NCBI GenBank assembly: GCA_030704615.1
Contig: CM060731.1
Coordinates: forward strand, 87,090,756 to 87,154,755
Length of the DNA: 64,000 nt
Reading direction: 5' to 3'
DNA from: Takakia lepidozioides
Taxonomy: Eukaryota > Streptophyta > Takakiopsida > Takakiales > Takakiaceae
In this document: positions 12,276 to 23,737 of the stretch, piece by piece
Position numbering within the stretch: position 1 is the stretch's first letter
Layout: each line of letters begins with the position of its first letter
Translations under genes and position numbers: made by a program
The notes under the pieces: generated by a model
Database searches by the model: none
The model's input: only the letters and a program-made list of their open reading frames with translations
Told to the model about the DNA's origin: nothing

Positions 12276-15273
12276 ATGCTCGAACTTAAGAGGAAGGGAG
12301 TTCGTGCACCAGAGAAGAGACATCGTGGCAAGCTCCGAAAATTGTACTTCGGACGTAAGCCAATGCCGAAGGGGAGGAAGCAGATGCGTCTACAGGAGGA
12401 GATTGCCATCTCGCAGCAGCAGGCCATGGAGGCAACCCAGCCACCAGTGAGAGCTCCGTGCTATCGGGATGCGCGCAGCTGATCGAGCACTGAAACCCCC
12501 CTCATTTTTCTTCTGTAATTCTTAGACTGTATGCTAGGAGACTTGAATATAGAAGATGTTTGCATGCCTAACCGGAAAGGTGGACGTGCTGGAGGGATCG
12601 CAGGAATCCGAAGAGCCGCAAGAAGAGTCTGTGGAGCTAGCTTTAGCACGCACACCCAGCCGATCCACGAGCACGGGTCTTCCTGTCGGGCCTAGCCCTG
12701 TGCGTTTCAAGGACGCGGCTTCGAAGGGCAAGTCTTTGCAGTTCAAAGCCCCAGAGAACGACTCGCGTTCAAAGGTCATGGAGAATCGCCAGCAGGGGTC
12801 GGGCCCTTCTCCAGCAAAGACGAAGAAGAAGCAGCCCGTCCTTCAACTGGTTTCTGAACCGGACCAGGCCGTTTCCCCCCACCCCAGCGAATGAAGCAGA
12901 AGGGTACAGGGTAGATTCAATTGCAGCAAACACCTTCACCTGCAAGAATGAGGAAGCAGAAGGCAATCAGGGGGAGGGCGGAGCAGTCTCCCGCAAAACC
13001 GATTCCACGAGCTGAAGCCCAGTTCCTGCTTGATTTCCAGCCTGGTGATGTTGGGGGTCGTCTCTGCTGCAGCGAAGGCAATGGGATCGACCAATTTCGT
13101 CGATCTGTTACCGGAGGAGGGTGCTGCCCTCAACGTTGCAGCAAGACCTGACCACCGTTGAGGAAGATCTTCATAATACTGCAGGCCCGGAGGAGGCCTC
13201 TGCAATGCAGAATTGCCCGCAAAGATTCCCCAGAGTGCAGCTCCAGTTGGGGATGCTCCAGCTGCTCAGCCCCTACCGCCACCTACAGAAATGTCTCCGG
13301 AGGAATTCCAAAGTGCAGCGGATACAATGTTGGAGGAGACACACAGTAGCATTGGCAGAGTTCTGGGCAGCAGGGTATTCCAGCGGACTCTTCGAATCCC
13401 ACTCTGTCGCATGGTCTCCCTTCCCATCGTCAGGCAGGCACTTCCCGGAGATGTGGATAAGCTCAAGTTCGCATTTCGAGAAGGGTACCGTCTAGGTTCG
13501 CCAGCCTTCTACGTTTCCATTGAGAATGAGGACGGCGAAACTCGTGGACCCACTGCGGATGAATTGTCAACATGGGATACCCACTGGCACACTCGCAACG
13601 ACGAATTCGAGGCAACGCTGAAGGGTGATCCAGACTTCGGCCATATGTCGGGTAAAATGTTCTTTGTGTGGGACGGGAATCACCGACTTCTTGCCTGGTG
13701 GGAGTACATCAAGCAGAACCATGCCAAGCACATTGGCTGGCATTACATGGTGGAGTGTGTCATCCTCAAGGTGAAGGCGGCAGACTCCTTCCTGCTCAAG
13801 AATGCCATGGCGGACCTCAACTCGTAAGATACTCATACCCTCCCAAGCACGTTCAAAATGCGGTGCCGCATTTCGGTTTCCAATCTGTTTTGTTTCCGTG
13901 CTTCCGTGGACTGAACTGGAGAGTGTGCCTTGCAGGGTCACTGAAAATGCGTACGTGCATACCCACATGGCACATATGCTGTACAGGGTGAGGAAAACTG
14001 GTCTCACTGATCCGCACATGTTTGCGGAAATGCTGGAGCCCGAGCTCATTCAGAAAGCCGTGGCAAAAACTGACCGGACATGGTATCGTCTCACTATGGA
14101 TGGAATGGTGGAGGTGATATACGAAGTAAGTCGTCCTCCCATTTCCCTCTGCTCATCCTTCCCCAATTTTCAGTAATCTTTCCACATGAATCGAATGTAA
14201 CGCTTCTGCATGTTTTTGTTGGCAGTCAAACATCAAGCTGGATTTGGCCCATGCCAAACGCTTCTTCATGGAAAGTGAGGGCAGGTCAAAACGTTGCAGT
14301 CATTGACTGAGCACTTGAAGGAAGCCGGGGTCAAGTCCAGAACGAAATACAAGTCAAAGCTTGTGAAGCTGGTGGCATTGCAGATCCGGCACTTGGAAAG
14401 GACTTCATCCCCGAGATTGCAAAACACTATTCTCGGGCCATGCAGCCGACCATGCAGTTGGAGAAACTGCATCACCTCTCAACGGCATGTGTTGAGGCGA
14501 AAGAGAAGGTGAGGTTTCAATGCACTGAAAGTTCCTTCCTAGCAATAGCCACTCTTCTTCCTGCTCCTGACATTGGATCGGAAATGGCAGACACGGTGGC
14601 TGTCGATCTGGAATGCATCGGAGAGTATAAGGACAATGTGGTCTTTTCCACTCGAAGTTTCCGACCCTGCAGTGGATGTGTGGCTCAACCGCATGACTTG
14701 GTGGTTCCAGGTAATTCAAGGTACTTCCCCAAATTTGCTTTTCTGAAATGAATTCCCTGAACTGCTACGTGACAATGCATGTGGGAATCGCAGGTAATGA
14801 CGAATGCGAAGGAGCAAGTCGTAATGCATACAAATTTGTTCGGCTTGTACGTCAAATGGGATGGAACACAGACATTGGAAGACTACGTGACACGTTTCAG
14901 ATGTGCGTACAAGGACAACCTCTTCGCCAGGGAGCTACAGACAGCAAGAAGGAGCGGAGTTTACACATCAGGAGGGAGCGGGAAAAGTTGCAATGCGAAT
15001 TGTTTACAGGTGAAGCCCAGCTGTCCTTGTATGCGAAGCCTGGTTATGAGGTTTGTCTGGGAAATGCGGCACCGCATTCGCATTTTATGTTTTCAGTTGC
15101 ACTCTGCAAGTAGGTTGGTCTCAACTTTTGCTCACGCATGCTGACTGCCTTGAAGGTATATGAAATACGTGCTTCTTCAGACAGGGGCCCTGGCTCAAGA
15201 GCCCCTGTTCTTCATGGCTTGGACCGTGGCGGGCCCAAGCTGTGTCTACACACCCGAGATGAACAATGGCATG
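12276..15273 (+). pseudogene. ParB-like/DNA methyltransferase gene, copy B, 5' part (split by retroelement R)
   Basis: Multi-exon gene homologous to 49147-55286. Exon 1 encodes MLELKRKGVRAPEKRHRGK and a basic segment. A low-complexity Ser/Glu/Pro-rich stretch follows (12556-13200, with frameshifts near 12890-13210). Next is the ParB/sulfiredoxin-like domain (VRQALPGDVDKLKFAFREG ... FFVWDGNHRLLAWW, 13410-13827). Later exons encode VTENAYVHTHMAHMLYRV, SNIKLDLAHAKRFFMES, a WQTRWLSIWN / RMTWWFQ segment and VMTNAKEQVVMHTN. Introns have GT-AG ends. The intron after MADLNS contains one GGAAATGCGG-type palindrome, as does the intron near 15060-15080. The reading continues across R at 41767. Confidence 0.85.
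15270..15273. repeat. Target-site duplication of retroelement R, left copy (CATG)
   Basis: CATG precedes the element here and follows it at 41767-41770. The uninterrupted target is seen in element C near 26701 (ACAATGGCATCCCGCGCATC), confirming the junction. Confidence 0.8.
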
Positions 15274-15359
15274 TGTCGTGCGCATACATATCACTACACA
15301 ACTACATTGCTGTCCAAACCACACCACACATATATGCACAATAAAGTAGTCTGCCACAA
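15274..15359. repeat. 86-bp direct repeat, copy 1, outside the 3' LTR core of R
   Basis: TGTCGTGCGCATACATATCA ... GTCTGCCACAA. It is repeated with two or three differences at 15716-15801, on the other side of the 354-bp LTR-like repeat. The 5' LTR at 41412-41766 lacks it. Both copies contain AATAAA on the plus strand. Confidence 0.8.
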
Positions 15360-15713
15360 TGATAAGAAAACTAGAAACACACTGCTCACACCAGAAACAA
15401 CATGAATCCATCGCTATCATTCTTTAAAACAGAAGTCGAGCCAGGGGCACCCCAAGCTATGGGGACTCCACCCCACAACAACCTACACTCCCATCATAAG
15501 CACACTCAAATCTAAACGCATGAAGGAGCTCGGTCACGCATGCTCAACTCGAGAAAGATGAGCCGCGCGACTGCCGCTCTCGTGAAGATAAGACGGACCA
15601 GGTGTCAAATTAAACTTGACACCTGATTTAACACTTGACCTAAATCCAAGTGTTAAATACAAATAACTAGTTTTATTCTCGCTGTTTTCACACTGTGCTT
15701 ATTTAACTTGACA
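15360..15713 (-). repeat. 3' LTR (core) of retroelement R
   Basis: Direct repeat of 41412-41766, beginning TGATAAGAAAAC and ending TTAACTTGACA on the plus strand (TG...CA). It is about 98 percent identical by eye. It contains an internal short inverted repeat around CAAGTGTTAAAT / ATTTAACACTTG. Confidence 0.8.
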
Positions 15714-15715
15714 GC

Positions 15716-15801
15716 TGTCGTGCGCATACATATCGCTACACAACTACATCGCTGTCCAAACCACACCACACATATATGCACAATAAAGTAGTCTGCCACA
15801 A
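15716..15801. repeat. 86-bp direct repeat, copy 2
   Basis: Second copy of the 86-bp sequence at 15274-15359, lying between the LTR core and a polypurine-like tract (GGGGGG on the minus strand near 15803-15812). Probably part of the original 3' LTR. Confidence 0.75.
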
Positions 15802-16003
15802 TCGCCCCCCTAGCTGGTGGATAGGTCCCTCTCCTCCAGATAGCTACAAGATGTAATAGCCACAACCGTACTAAGTCCTCTATCACTGTCCCTATTGTAC
15901 TCAAACTCTATAGACCAAGAGGCCGGGTACAAGAGTAGCCCATCGTTAGTCGCCATCTTGCAATCTATGAACTTGAGCCAGGATCTCGTGTGTTCAAGGT
16001 CTC
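15802..16003. other. Polypurine-like tract and 3' non-coding region of R
   Basis: On the minus strand AGCTAGGGGGGCGA lies directly before the LTR-side repeat, as expected for a plus-strand priming site of an LTR retroelement. No gene seen otherwise. Confidence 0.5.
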
Positions 16004-17635
16004 CTAGTAGCTGGGCCTTGCGTTTCTTGTTAGCCTTCCATGGTTGTATCCACTCCCACTATCCAATGCAATGTGGACATAACCAATCCCATCTGGAACC
16101 ATCTCAAGAGGTGGAGTCAAGCATCCCATATGCCAACCTCTAGAGCATCGATCACACACCAGCATGGTGGCTGCCCCTTTAGCAGACCCACACAACATGC
16201 ACCTCAAACCTGCAGATACCACTGCAGGTTTGGGTCAATCCTGCCATCGACATTCGGAAGGTGACATGGCGCACAATTACGCACATGGTCCTTCCAAGTT
16301 ATGCCATCCCGACCCTCCAAGACCAAGACGCCTGAGGGCAAGACCTCTCGAACCCTCAAAATAACACGTCCTGCAGTCACATCCAGGGTCGTAGGAGCAG
16401 TCTGCTGCAGATAGACATAGTCACCAGGGTTGAATCTCCGAACCCCAGGACGATAGCCCCCACCACGTATGGTAGCATACCTCAACGTATCACGGTGTTG
16501 TGCAATGGCAAGGTTCTCAAAGCCATGGGCATGACTCTTTGAACAACCTGCACGCTGCTCACATGCACGTGCCACACGTCCGGATCGTCAAGGTTAAGAA
16601 CTGTAGCAGCTTCTCTGCGAATGGATGTAGGCAAATCCGGCTCTCGGCCAAAGAGAAGAAGTATGGTGAGAAGGAGGCAAGTGATGCTTGCTTGCTGAAC
16701 CTGTAGCCCATGGCTAACCAGGGTAACTGAAGGTCCCAATCTCCTAGGTGTCCCTTCTGCAAGCCATACTTGCGCAAACCCCTCTTTACTGTCTGAACAA
16801 CTCTCTCTGCCAAGCCATCGGCCTCAGGATGATCCCGAGAAGTGGTGCGGTGGTCTATCAAGGCCTTGTCACACAAAAGCCTGAAACTCCCCAAGAACTC
16901 TCTCCCTTGGTCCGTGAGTACCTCAGCTGGAGCACCGAATCGGCTAAGCACACAATCCAGGAACGCATACGCAGCTCCCTCACTAGCCTTATCAGGCAAT
17001 GGAACCAATTCAATCCACTTGGAGAAGTGCTCCACCATCACCAACACGTACTTGTTGTGGCGCATGGTCAGTGGCAACGGCCCTGCGAAGTCAAGACTCC
17101 ACCTGTAGCCCAATCCCATGATCGGAAGAGGGTGCAATTGTGGAGTAGGGGCGTTGAATGAAGCACGCACCCTGTCACACACCATGCACCTAGCCACAAA
17201 TTGTTGCACCTCTGTGTGCATACCACGCCACCAATACTGCCCCTTCAGTAGACTATGAGTGCGTCGCACCCAAATGCCCCAACTCATCATGGGCATGGCG
17301 CACTAACCGTGCCGCTGTGTTGGGTGAGGCACAATCCTCACTCGACCATCCTCCCACTCGGAGCAGGTGTGTCCCCTCCCACTTGAACCTCTTGGCTCGT
17401 TAGGATCTGATCCCTCTCCTTGGCAGTCACAGTGGCTGCCGTGTCTCCAGTGCGGAGGTAGTCCAACACAACTGAATCCTCATGTATATCTTTGGCGCCA
17501 CCTTGCTCATTGCTGGCCTCAGGGTCCTCAGACACTTGATCTACGGTCATCCCTGTTGCAGGTCCAACCTGGCCTTCCGCTGCCAAGATACACAGAAATG
17601 CAGATGCATGCCATCCGGGCACCATCTCCTCGTCC
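16004..17635 (-). pseudogene. Retroelement R integrase with C-terminal PHD finger
   Basis: Minus strand, continuing the pol frame interrupted by element C (the frames on both sides of the target duplication join in phase). It contains a zinc-finger segment (RTHSLLKGQYWW...CMVCDR) and the catalytic core with WSLDFAGPL, VLTDQGREF and GLAERVVQTVKRG, giving D, D and E. A GPY/F-like domain follows (RFNPGDYVYLQ...ILRVREVLPSGVLVLEG). The C-terminus has a PHD finger: CMLC, then CDRC, GWHMGC, LTPPLEMVPDG. The last pair, CPHC, is reached only after a 1-nt frameshift at about 16085. Other frameshifts lie near 17300 and 16570. Chromoviruses usually have a chromodomain here, so a PHD finger is unusual. 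Confidence 0.85.
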
Positions 17636-17644
17636 GTCTCACCA
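17636..17644. repeat. Target-site duplication of element C, left copy (GTCTCACCA)
   Basis: Nine bases identical to 32207-32215. Nine-base duplications are typical of Mutator-like elements. Confidence 0.95.
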
Positions 17645-17760
17645 GAGGTTTACTATTTCATGAGCAGAAACCATGAGCCATGAGCCATGAGCCGCATGAG
17701 CCGCATGAGCGGTGAGCCGAAGTCTAAGATACGCGGATTTCATGAGCGGACTCCTCCAAA
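17645..17760. repeat. Left terminus of element C with CATGAGC repeats
   Basis: GAGGTTTACTATTTCATGAG, then six CATGAGC-type heptamers within about 80 bp, with spacers such as C and CG. These are candidate transposase-binding sites, since similar heptamer clusters occur at every visible end of the family. Confidence 0.8.
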
Positions 17761-18490
17761 TTTGGAAATGCGGCAGATTAAACAAGTATTAAAATAATAG
17801 TTTTTTATTTGACCTTGCCGTTTTTGGACGTTCCAGATCATGTAATGCGGCGAAGATATGTCGTCAGTAACAAGTCCGCTCATGGTTTTTTAGATCCGCT
17901 CATGGAAATAAGTGACCGTGCAACGGGAAATCCAGTATACCACTGCAAAAGGACGTCGCATACTGGCCTGTATAGAGTATTCCGCGGTTTTACATGCCTT
18001 AACATTGGAATGAAGCTGACCCTTTTGCCGCGATTGAACCAATGGAGTCTGCACCAATACAGTCTGCAGTACTTCACAATTCTGTCTTCTTCGGGTATTC
18101 GGCGGGAAAGGTTTGCAACTGAACTGGGAAATAGGTGCCGCATTAGGGTTCGCACGTGCGAAATTTCGGAGCGGTTTGGTGTTGGCGAAGGCCGCCTCTG
18201 GTACCTACGACGATACTTGGAAATGCGGCGCCGCATTTCCTTGTCGGAGGTCGAATGAGGAAAGCAAGTTTTCGGAAAGCAGAAAAACATGAACCCTCCA
18301 ACATACAAAAATACATGCACGTGGAAACAAGTGAACGATATAGTAATATCTTAGTTCGAGCAAAACAGGTTACTGGTAGGCAAGACATATGTCGGACCTT
18401 TCTGTGGCCAGAGTCTGAGGTACTGGCAGCAGTACAGTTCTACTATCCGAAAAGGATGGGCGTACCATTGTATGGGACCGCAAGCCAAGC
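17761..18490. other. Transposase 3' flank of element C, non-coding
   Basis: No gene seen. It is partly conserved with 5721-6290 of element B and includes one isolated palindrome of the GGAAATGCGG type at about 18219-18240. Confidence 0.55.
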
Positions 18491-21400
18491 TCACTGGTCC
18501 CCTGGATCCATATTCAGAAGAGTGTGAACCTCCTGGGGGCTCAACCCTGGTGCATGTATGAAGTGATGAGTTGTGGAATTACAACGGAGTCTCTTTAGGT
18601 ACACGTAGTACAAATGCTTGCAAGGGCAGTATGATGCCCCCTTGTTCGCCATGATCTGGAAGTCGGTGCAATTGCAGGTGGGTAATTCTGAAATGGTGAT
18701 GGTGTACACCTCATTGCGAACAGCTGAGCCCGCCGTGGCCATCTGATACACACGCCCGAATCCTGGTGGGGGCACTTCTGTCGAGCTCTGGATTGTACAG
18801 TTCATCCGAAGTGCATTCCCCATCCTTGTCTCGTTCACTTTTGAGGGAGGTCGCCGCCTCTTCGGTTTCCCCCAACGGTGTGTAGGATGCTTAGAGCTGT
18901 CGTGTCCCATTGTTCTTGCTCTCACAGGGGTCGGTGGTGGAGGCTGTGGAAGCGGAAATGGTTGTCTGGGGACGTCAGTGCGCTGCACCATCCGAAATCC
19001 TGCGGCGGTAAGGGCGTCGGCCTCAACCTGACTCAGATCGCAGCCTGGTTCCACCGGCCACACCGGGGAGCCTCTGGCATTGTTTGTATGCCGTACTTGG
19101 GCTTTCCATACACGCAAGTCATAATGTCGTGCCTGCAGAACCAGAACTGGGTGGTTGTCGCCTCCGCAAACTTTGCATGGACAAATCTTCCTGTAAAAGT
19201 AGGAGCAGGGACAGCCCATCTGGATTCCTCCTTATCATCTCTAAACAACGTTGCCGTGTATCCACGAATTGCGGAACACCTTCCTCGAAACGACGGCTTT
19301 GTGCGAGCAATTCTCCACTGTGATGCAGACACAGTCGTCTCCACAATGGCTTGGCCATACTGCATAACAGCGGGCGGAATGTGGGGCAAGGGAGCGGTGG
19401 GAATTTTTTGCACGAAATCCCCGGTTGAAGGCGACGGCGATCTGGAATTTCTTGGGCTTCCACTGCTGGAAGACACATTGTGCGGCAACATGACGGGACC
19501 TCGAGGTGCTGTCCGAATGTTCCTGTCGGATCTCCAGGAATCCTCTTCGCACCCGGGTTCCTCTTCAATCCTCCGCCTGACAGGGCGAGTCCGGACGTCC
19601 CCCTCTAGGTGTTCACCTCTGCGGTGCAGAGGCGTCCCTTTGATCTTCTCTCGCAATGCTGTCGCCCATTTCACTGGATTCTTGGACCTCGAAGCTGTTC
19701 GTACCAACAATTCCTCCCTGTCCGGCCCAAAGCCCCATTGTTTGCCGCTCAGGAACTTGTAGTACGTGGCTTGCTGCATGATTGCTCTGTCGATGTCCTC
19801 CGTTGTGGCCGTCACTACGTCCACCAGATGTGCGGCAGAAGACGCTCGCCAGGAGGAGTGGACCGATTCTGCCATATTCGTGTTCGGCATGTCCGTGTCG
19901 GAATCCAAGCACCGCTCCTAGAAGGACACAAACAATGGTGAGGGACCAATCGAAATGTCCGTAACAGAAAGACAAATGAACGAAATTGACAGCAGCCTAC
20001 CTCCCGCATGTACTGTCCGAACTGTCGATACCGAAAATGCCACCACCCCAACCAGCTGTGCAATGCTCCCAGATTGGTTGTCTCCACTGCACCTGACGTG
20101 TTCCACCAAGCCTCGATGATAGCAAACTTAACCTCCGCGTCATCAAATGTGGGTGCATCCTTCCACGCCGTACAAAGGACACGGTGTTCAGCCTGGAATG
20201 AGCTAGCAACAAATTTGGTAGTGTAGTGGGATAGACTCTGCATCCAATGGAATCCACAGGATCTCTCTTTCCCCTCCATTGGAACATTGGGGTCCTCACC
20301 GTACACACGCCGCACCGCTGCCCAGTTGGCCTGAGCGTTGTCTGCCATGAATCCCCTGAAATTGGGCTCTGGCAATCCCGCCCTTGCCATCTGCTCGTTT
20401 ATGCCCTCCCACAGATGCATCTCGGACTGTGTGTCCTCCCCTTTCATCTCGCAGATTGCAATCGTCATGAGCCTCTTGGAGTGATAGTCATAAACATGCG
20501 CACCCATAGTCACCCACTGATGGTTTGTAATTCGCTTGATGTGATCAAACATCACCCAAGCATTCGACAAGTTTCCAGTTGTCATGCGAGTGACCAAGTC
20601 GACTCCACTCCCAGGCCCACACGTCGACATTTTGAAAATGTAACAACGATCGGATTCGCTGCCTTGCCCTGGAAACCTGCTACTTGGATGTAGTCATATC
20701 CAGTCATTCGTTTCACCTCCAGGATTGAGTACATGTCCGACCCCTGCCGAACTCCTGCTTGCAAGATACGATGTGATTCCGCACATTCGGACTACAAACG
20801 TGCGAGACGGACTCCAAGAGGTCACGCATCTCGTCTTCGGTCAAGGGCTCTCGGTCGGAACCATCTTCAGACATGATTTTGCCAAGAGCAATCTTGTGGG
20901 CTGCCTTCAGCTGAATCTGCTTTGGTCTGGCTCCGGGGCTCAATTTCACCTCCTCTTTTATGATGTCGTGTGCTTCCTGCACAGCCTCACGCATGTTGCC
21001 TCTCGCCAAGGGGTGGCAGTGGACCCCAACGTGTATGCAAGCTCTAGTCAAGTCCGGGAGCAAATGGATTACGTAATATTGCTTGGCTCTGCACATGGAC
21101 ATGCACGTCGGTGGTTCTTTGCAATGTGCACACTTGAAAGAACCCGCAGGAGCTTGGCTGGAGACAATGAATGGATGATGCGTTGTGCCAGTCCAATCCG
21201 TCTCGTTTCTCCGCCCTCCTTTGGAGAGAAAGTGGAAGCAGGTGGGATTGAGGCACCTCAGCTTCCCCGCACAGAGGACATATCGTACACGAACACCATC
21301 AGCAATTTTCGTGCTACTGGTCTTCGTCACACACCAGGGGTGTCCGTCATGCTTTCGATCCATGTCTGTTAACATCCCGGAGGCTTTCTTTGACGAAGAA

Positions 21401-22090
21401 ACAGGTGGAAACTCGAAGATGACATTGCCATCGACTTCGGGAGGCAGAAAAGTTACCTTTCTGACTGGGAATTTGGCATAGTCGAGAGCAGCCAGCTCGG
21501 AGCGAGAACCATCGAGGTGATGTTGTCGTAGGAGCTGCACAATGGACCGGGTTGGAGTTTGCTCGAGGGCACATGCGTAGCACCTACAGAGACGTCCATG
21601 CCGGATTTGAACGACCGTGTGGAGGACATGGGTACCTCAATGCAATCATCTTCCTCGTCGGAAATGTCGAATACGTCCACACGAGAAGCTATGGAGGGTC
21701 TTGACGGTCCAGGTCGGGAATGATTATCGTTGCATACCTCTCTGTTGGCAGTGGCCGCCTTCGGTTTCCGGACTCCTTTGTGGATGGTGTGGGCAGCGAC
21801 TGATTCGGAAAGGGAATGGGCATTCCCACAGCTCGGTACAGGATGGTGTCTGACGGGGGAACGTGCCATTCGATTCCGCAACCTCCGTCGTTACCTAGCA
21901 CGACAATGGTCTCGTCAACCTGTCCAGGAACATCCTTCCTTTCTTCTTCCAAATAAACTGTGCCCGGTTTGAGCTTGAATTTGGAACAAAGGTAAGTTTC
22001 AGTCACTCTGCAAAGTCCTCCCTCGTTTGGGATCCAGGCTCTCCCAAGTTGCGGAGGACAGCAAACTATAGCGTAGGAATTCGGAGCCAT
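18491..22090 (-). pseudogene. Mutator-like transposase, copy C (frameshifted)
   Basis: Homologue of the D transposase starting MAPNSYAIVCC at 22090 and ending ...LLNMDPGDQ at 18491. The WRKY-GCM1-type finger (KHDGHPWCVTK, RYVLCAGKLRC, FKCAHCKEP, HVGVHCH), the DDE-like core (FDHIKRI, MADNAQANW, SCGFH) and the C-terminal SWIM finger (TCNCTDF...YCPCKHLYY) are all present and unmutated. Frameshifts at about 21760 (after KESGN), 20735, 19260 and 19065 break the reading frame. The intron lies at about 20000-19910. It is closest to copy B; D is clearly more distant. Confidence 0.88.
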
Positions 22091-22480
22091 CGAACACCGC
22101 ACGGAGTTGGCAAGTGCGAGGTTCAGTATAGCGACAGACCAAGGCTCACAGGCACCATCTAAGTGGATCTGCGGAGTCCATCGACGATTGGAAGTCGCAC
22201 ATTGAAGTGGAAAGTATTGTTTCAAGCTACATGCATGAAGGTGGGAGGTTTGATTCCATAGCCAGTAAGTATGACAATGATGGCCGATTCGGCGACGAAA
22301 TAACATCTCCTGACAGTTTCTCCTGAGGGTGGATCCAGCAGTATTCTCGGTGCAGACAGGAACGTTCGCACTGACAAGTGCCAGGACTGTTAGTTAAAAC
22401 GGTCAGACAACCAGTTGTGCTCATCAAGACTGGCCGCAATTGTGTTGTTTCGGAACAATGCAACCCATTGAGGTTCCAGA
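22091..22480. promoter_or_regulatory. Upstream region of transposase C
   Basis: Conserved with 9856-10230 of element B and lies before the palindrome array. Probably promoter and leader; no independent gene seen. Confidence 0.4.
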
Positions 22481-23450
22481 TTTCCCGTCCCGAGTGATTC
22501 TTTCGATTGCTGTGGTGGAAATGCCAACGCATTTCCATCCGAGTCGCACCTCCCAACATTCCAGAACGAATGTATTAGATTCGGAAATGCGGCACCGCAT
22601 TTCCGTTCTGATGAAATATCCTGAAACCTCGGAACTGAAAATGCGGTACCGATTTCCGTCGGAGTCGCACCTTCCGACATTCCAAACGGAAATGCGGCGC
22701 CGCATTTCCGTTTTGTATGTGAGGGAGCGGTGGAACGAAATGCGGCACGCATTTCCGCCAGCGTCAGACGTTAATACTCTACAGAACGGAAATGCGGTAC
22801 CGCATTTCCATTCTGACTGAAAATGTGCGCAACGGGAACAGAAATGCGGCACCGCATTTCCGTCGAGTCGCACCTTCCGACATTCTAGAACGGAAATGCG
22901 GCGCCGCATTTCCGTTTTCTATATGGGGCCTGGAGCTGCTACGGAAATGTGTTGCCGCATTTCCATCCATGTGAGACCTTCAAACTTTCGGACCGGAAAT
23001 GCGGCACCGCATTTCTGTCCAGGTGAGACCCTATACTTTCCCGAACGGAAATGTGGCACGACATTTCCATTCATCAACTAACGTATGTGAAGGGGAACGA
23101 AATGCGGTACCGCATTTCCGTTCACATTGAAAATCATGAACCACGGGAACTGAAATGTTGTGCCTCATCCCGTCCGAATCGCACCTTTCGACATTCCAGA
23201 ACGAAATGCGGCGCCGCATTTCCCTTTTGAATCTCATACATGGAGCTGTGGGACGAAATGCGGCACCGTATTTCCGTTCAACAACTAAGGTATGTGAAGG
23301 TGGAACGGAAATGCGGTGCCGCATTTTCTTCCAACAAGTACGGATGTGTAGCTTCGTGATGGTACTTAACGGATGCGCCGCCGCATTCGCATTTTCGCTC
23401 CAACTCATCAGACGCTGGGATGGAAATGCCTTGAAATGTGAACACGTGGA
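22481..23450. repeat. Palindrome array 1, GGAAATGCGG type (element C)
   Basis: Same site and spacer types as 10231-11975 but about half as long. It again lies between the divergent transposase and methyltransferase genes. Several half-sites have single-base losses (GAAATGCGG, ATGCGGCACGCATTT), so this array is decaying. Confidence 0.93.
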
Positions 23451-23737
23451 GCAACGAATTGCTGCACACATGTCGGCACTCTATCTGACTGAAGGGGCAT
23501 GAGGCGGCGCGGCTGACCGTTGGATAATGATGTTTGTTTTTCGGACGGCAGGCGTACCCTGAACGATTCGAATTTCGTAATGACGCAAACTCCACGAGGA
23601 GACACTTTCGTCCAACCTTTCGAACCAAGTGGTGCATCACCGCCGTTTCATCTACTTTTGTCGTGTCTCCTCAGTCACCCCTCTCGCGCCCTTTCCATCT
23701 GCACTCTTTTGCCCCTTTTCCCTCTCTTGTTCTTCTT
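23451..23737 (+). promoter_or_regulatory. 5' region of the methyltransferase gene, element C
   Basis: Conserved with 11976-12275. Probable promoter and leader, no other feature seen. Confidence 0.35.

Noticed and set aside
12276-15273. Two or three separate small genes
   Set aside because: The blocks align in order with one continuous multi-exon gene in elements C and D, with GT-AG borders between them.
22481-23450. Rho-independent terminators or tRNA-like hairpins
   Set aside because: The hairpins lack U-tracts, lie in a divergent promoter region and occur in dozens. No cloverleaf or conserved tRNA bases are seen.
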